A stretch of DNA of 64,000 nucleotides from Medicago truncatula (lineage: Eukaryota; Streptophyta; Magnoliopsida; Fabales; Fabaceae), in the NCBI RefSeq assembly GCF_003473485.1, contig NC_053044.1, positions 8,568,501-8,632,500 on the forward strand, given 5' to 3'. Each line of letters begins with the position of its first letter. Within the stretch, counting starts at the first letter, position 1. Below the pieces are notes generated by a model. The model was not told the origin of the DNA. It made no database searches and saw only the letters and a list, made by a program, of their open reading frames with translations. The position numbers and the translations under genes are program-made. Of the stretch, positions 63,991 through 64,000 are shown in pieces.

Positions 63991-64000
63991 CCACTTTCAA

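Overview
The window looks like chromosomal DNA from a dicot plant, most likely a papilionoid legume close to Medicago or Trifolium. This is inferred from AT-rich intergenic DNA, 13-exon plant gene structure, PELPK-type proline-rich cell-wall genes and the mixture of plant transposons; no single sequence proves the species. Six genes look intact: three full-length PELPK genes, a GH1 beta-glucosidase, a NAK/AAK1-like protein kinase and a BAHD acyltransferase. A seventh, short PELPK-like gene is doubtful. Nearly everything else is transposon, repeat or gene relic. Layout: 0-6.5 kb holds two same-strand PELPK paralogues with a LINE, three SINEs, a hAT-like element and a MITE around them. 8.1-13.1 kb is the kinase gene on the minus strand, with a 5'UTR intron carrying a Harbinger-type MITE and one GC-AG intron. 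14.8-17.6 kb is LINE debris. 18.2-23.4 kb is the beta-glucosidase, assembled here from 13 exons to 493 codons with every GT-AG junction in phase. 24.2-25.3 kb is a convergent PELPK gene. 25.5-28.5 kb has beta-glucosidase exon relics and a FAR1-type pseudogene. 31.6-33.0 kb is the BAHD gene. 33.6-37.7 kb is a 3.26 kb solo LTR between twin 281-bp Stowaway MITEs. 39.0-43.2 kb repeats the beta-glucosidase-end plus PELPK block and further relics. 43.3-49.9 kb holds Copia gag, LTR-like sequence and a dead MULE fused to an OTU protease domain. 50-58 kb is SINEs, MITEs and Copia pieces. 58.4-61.9 kb is a dead L1-type LINE. 62.3-64 kb is a decayed gene that may belong to the plant-mobile-domain family. 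The most informative reading is that 18-43 kb is a decayed tandem array whose unit was [beta-glucosidase (+) / PELPK (-)]. Unit 1 is intact. Units 2 and 3 keep PELPK or beta-glucosidase exon shreds in the right order (exons 4, 7, 13, then 4, 7, 8), with transposons and the BAHD gene lying between the shreds. Many insertions can be delimited to the base by target-site duplications, and one MITE has its empty site preserved in the duplicate copy. A very short tRNA-like SINE (about 75-nt body) recurs seven times. Several 13-21 nt A-tailed insertions flanked by direct repeats look like minimal retroposition scars.
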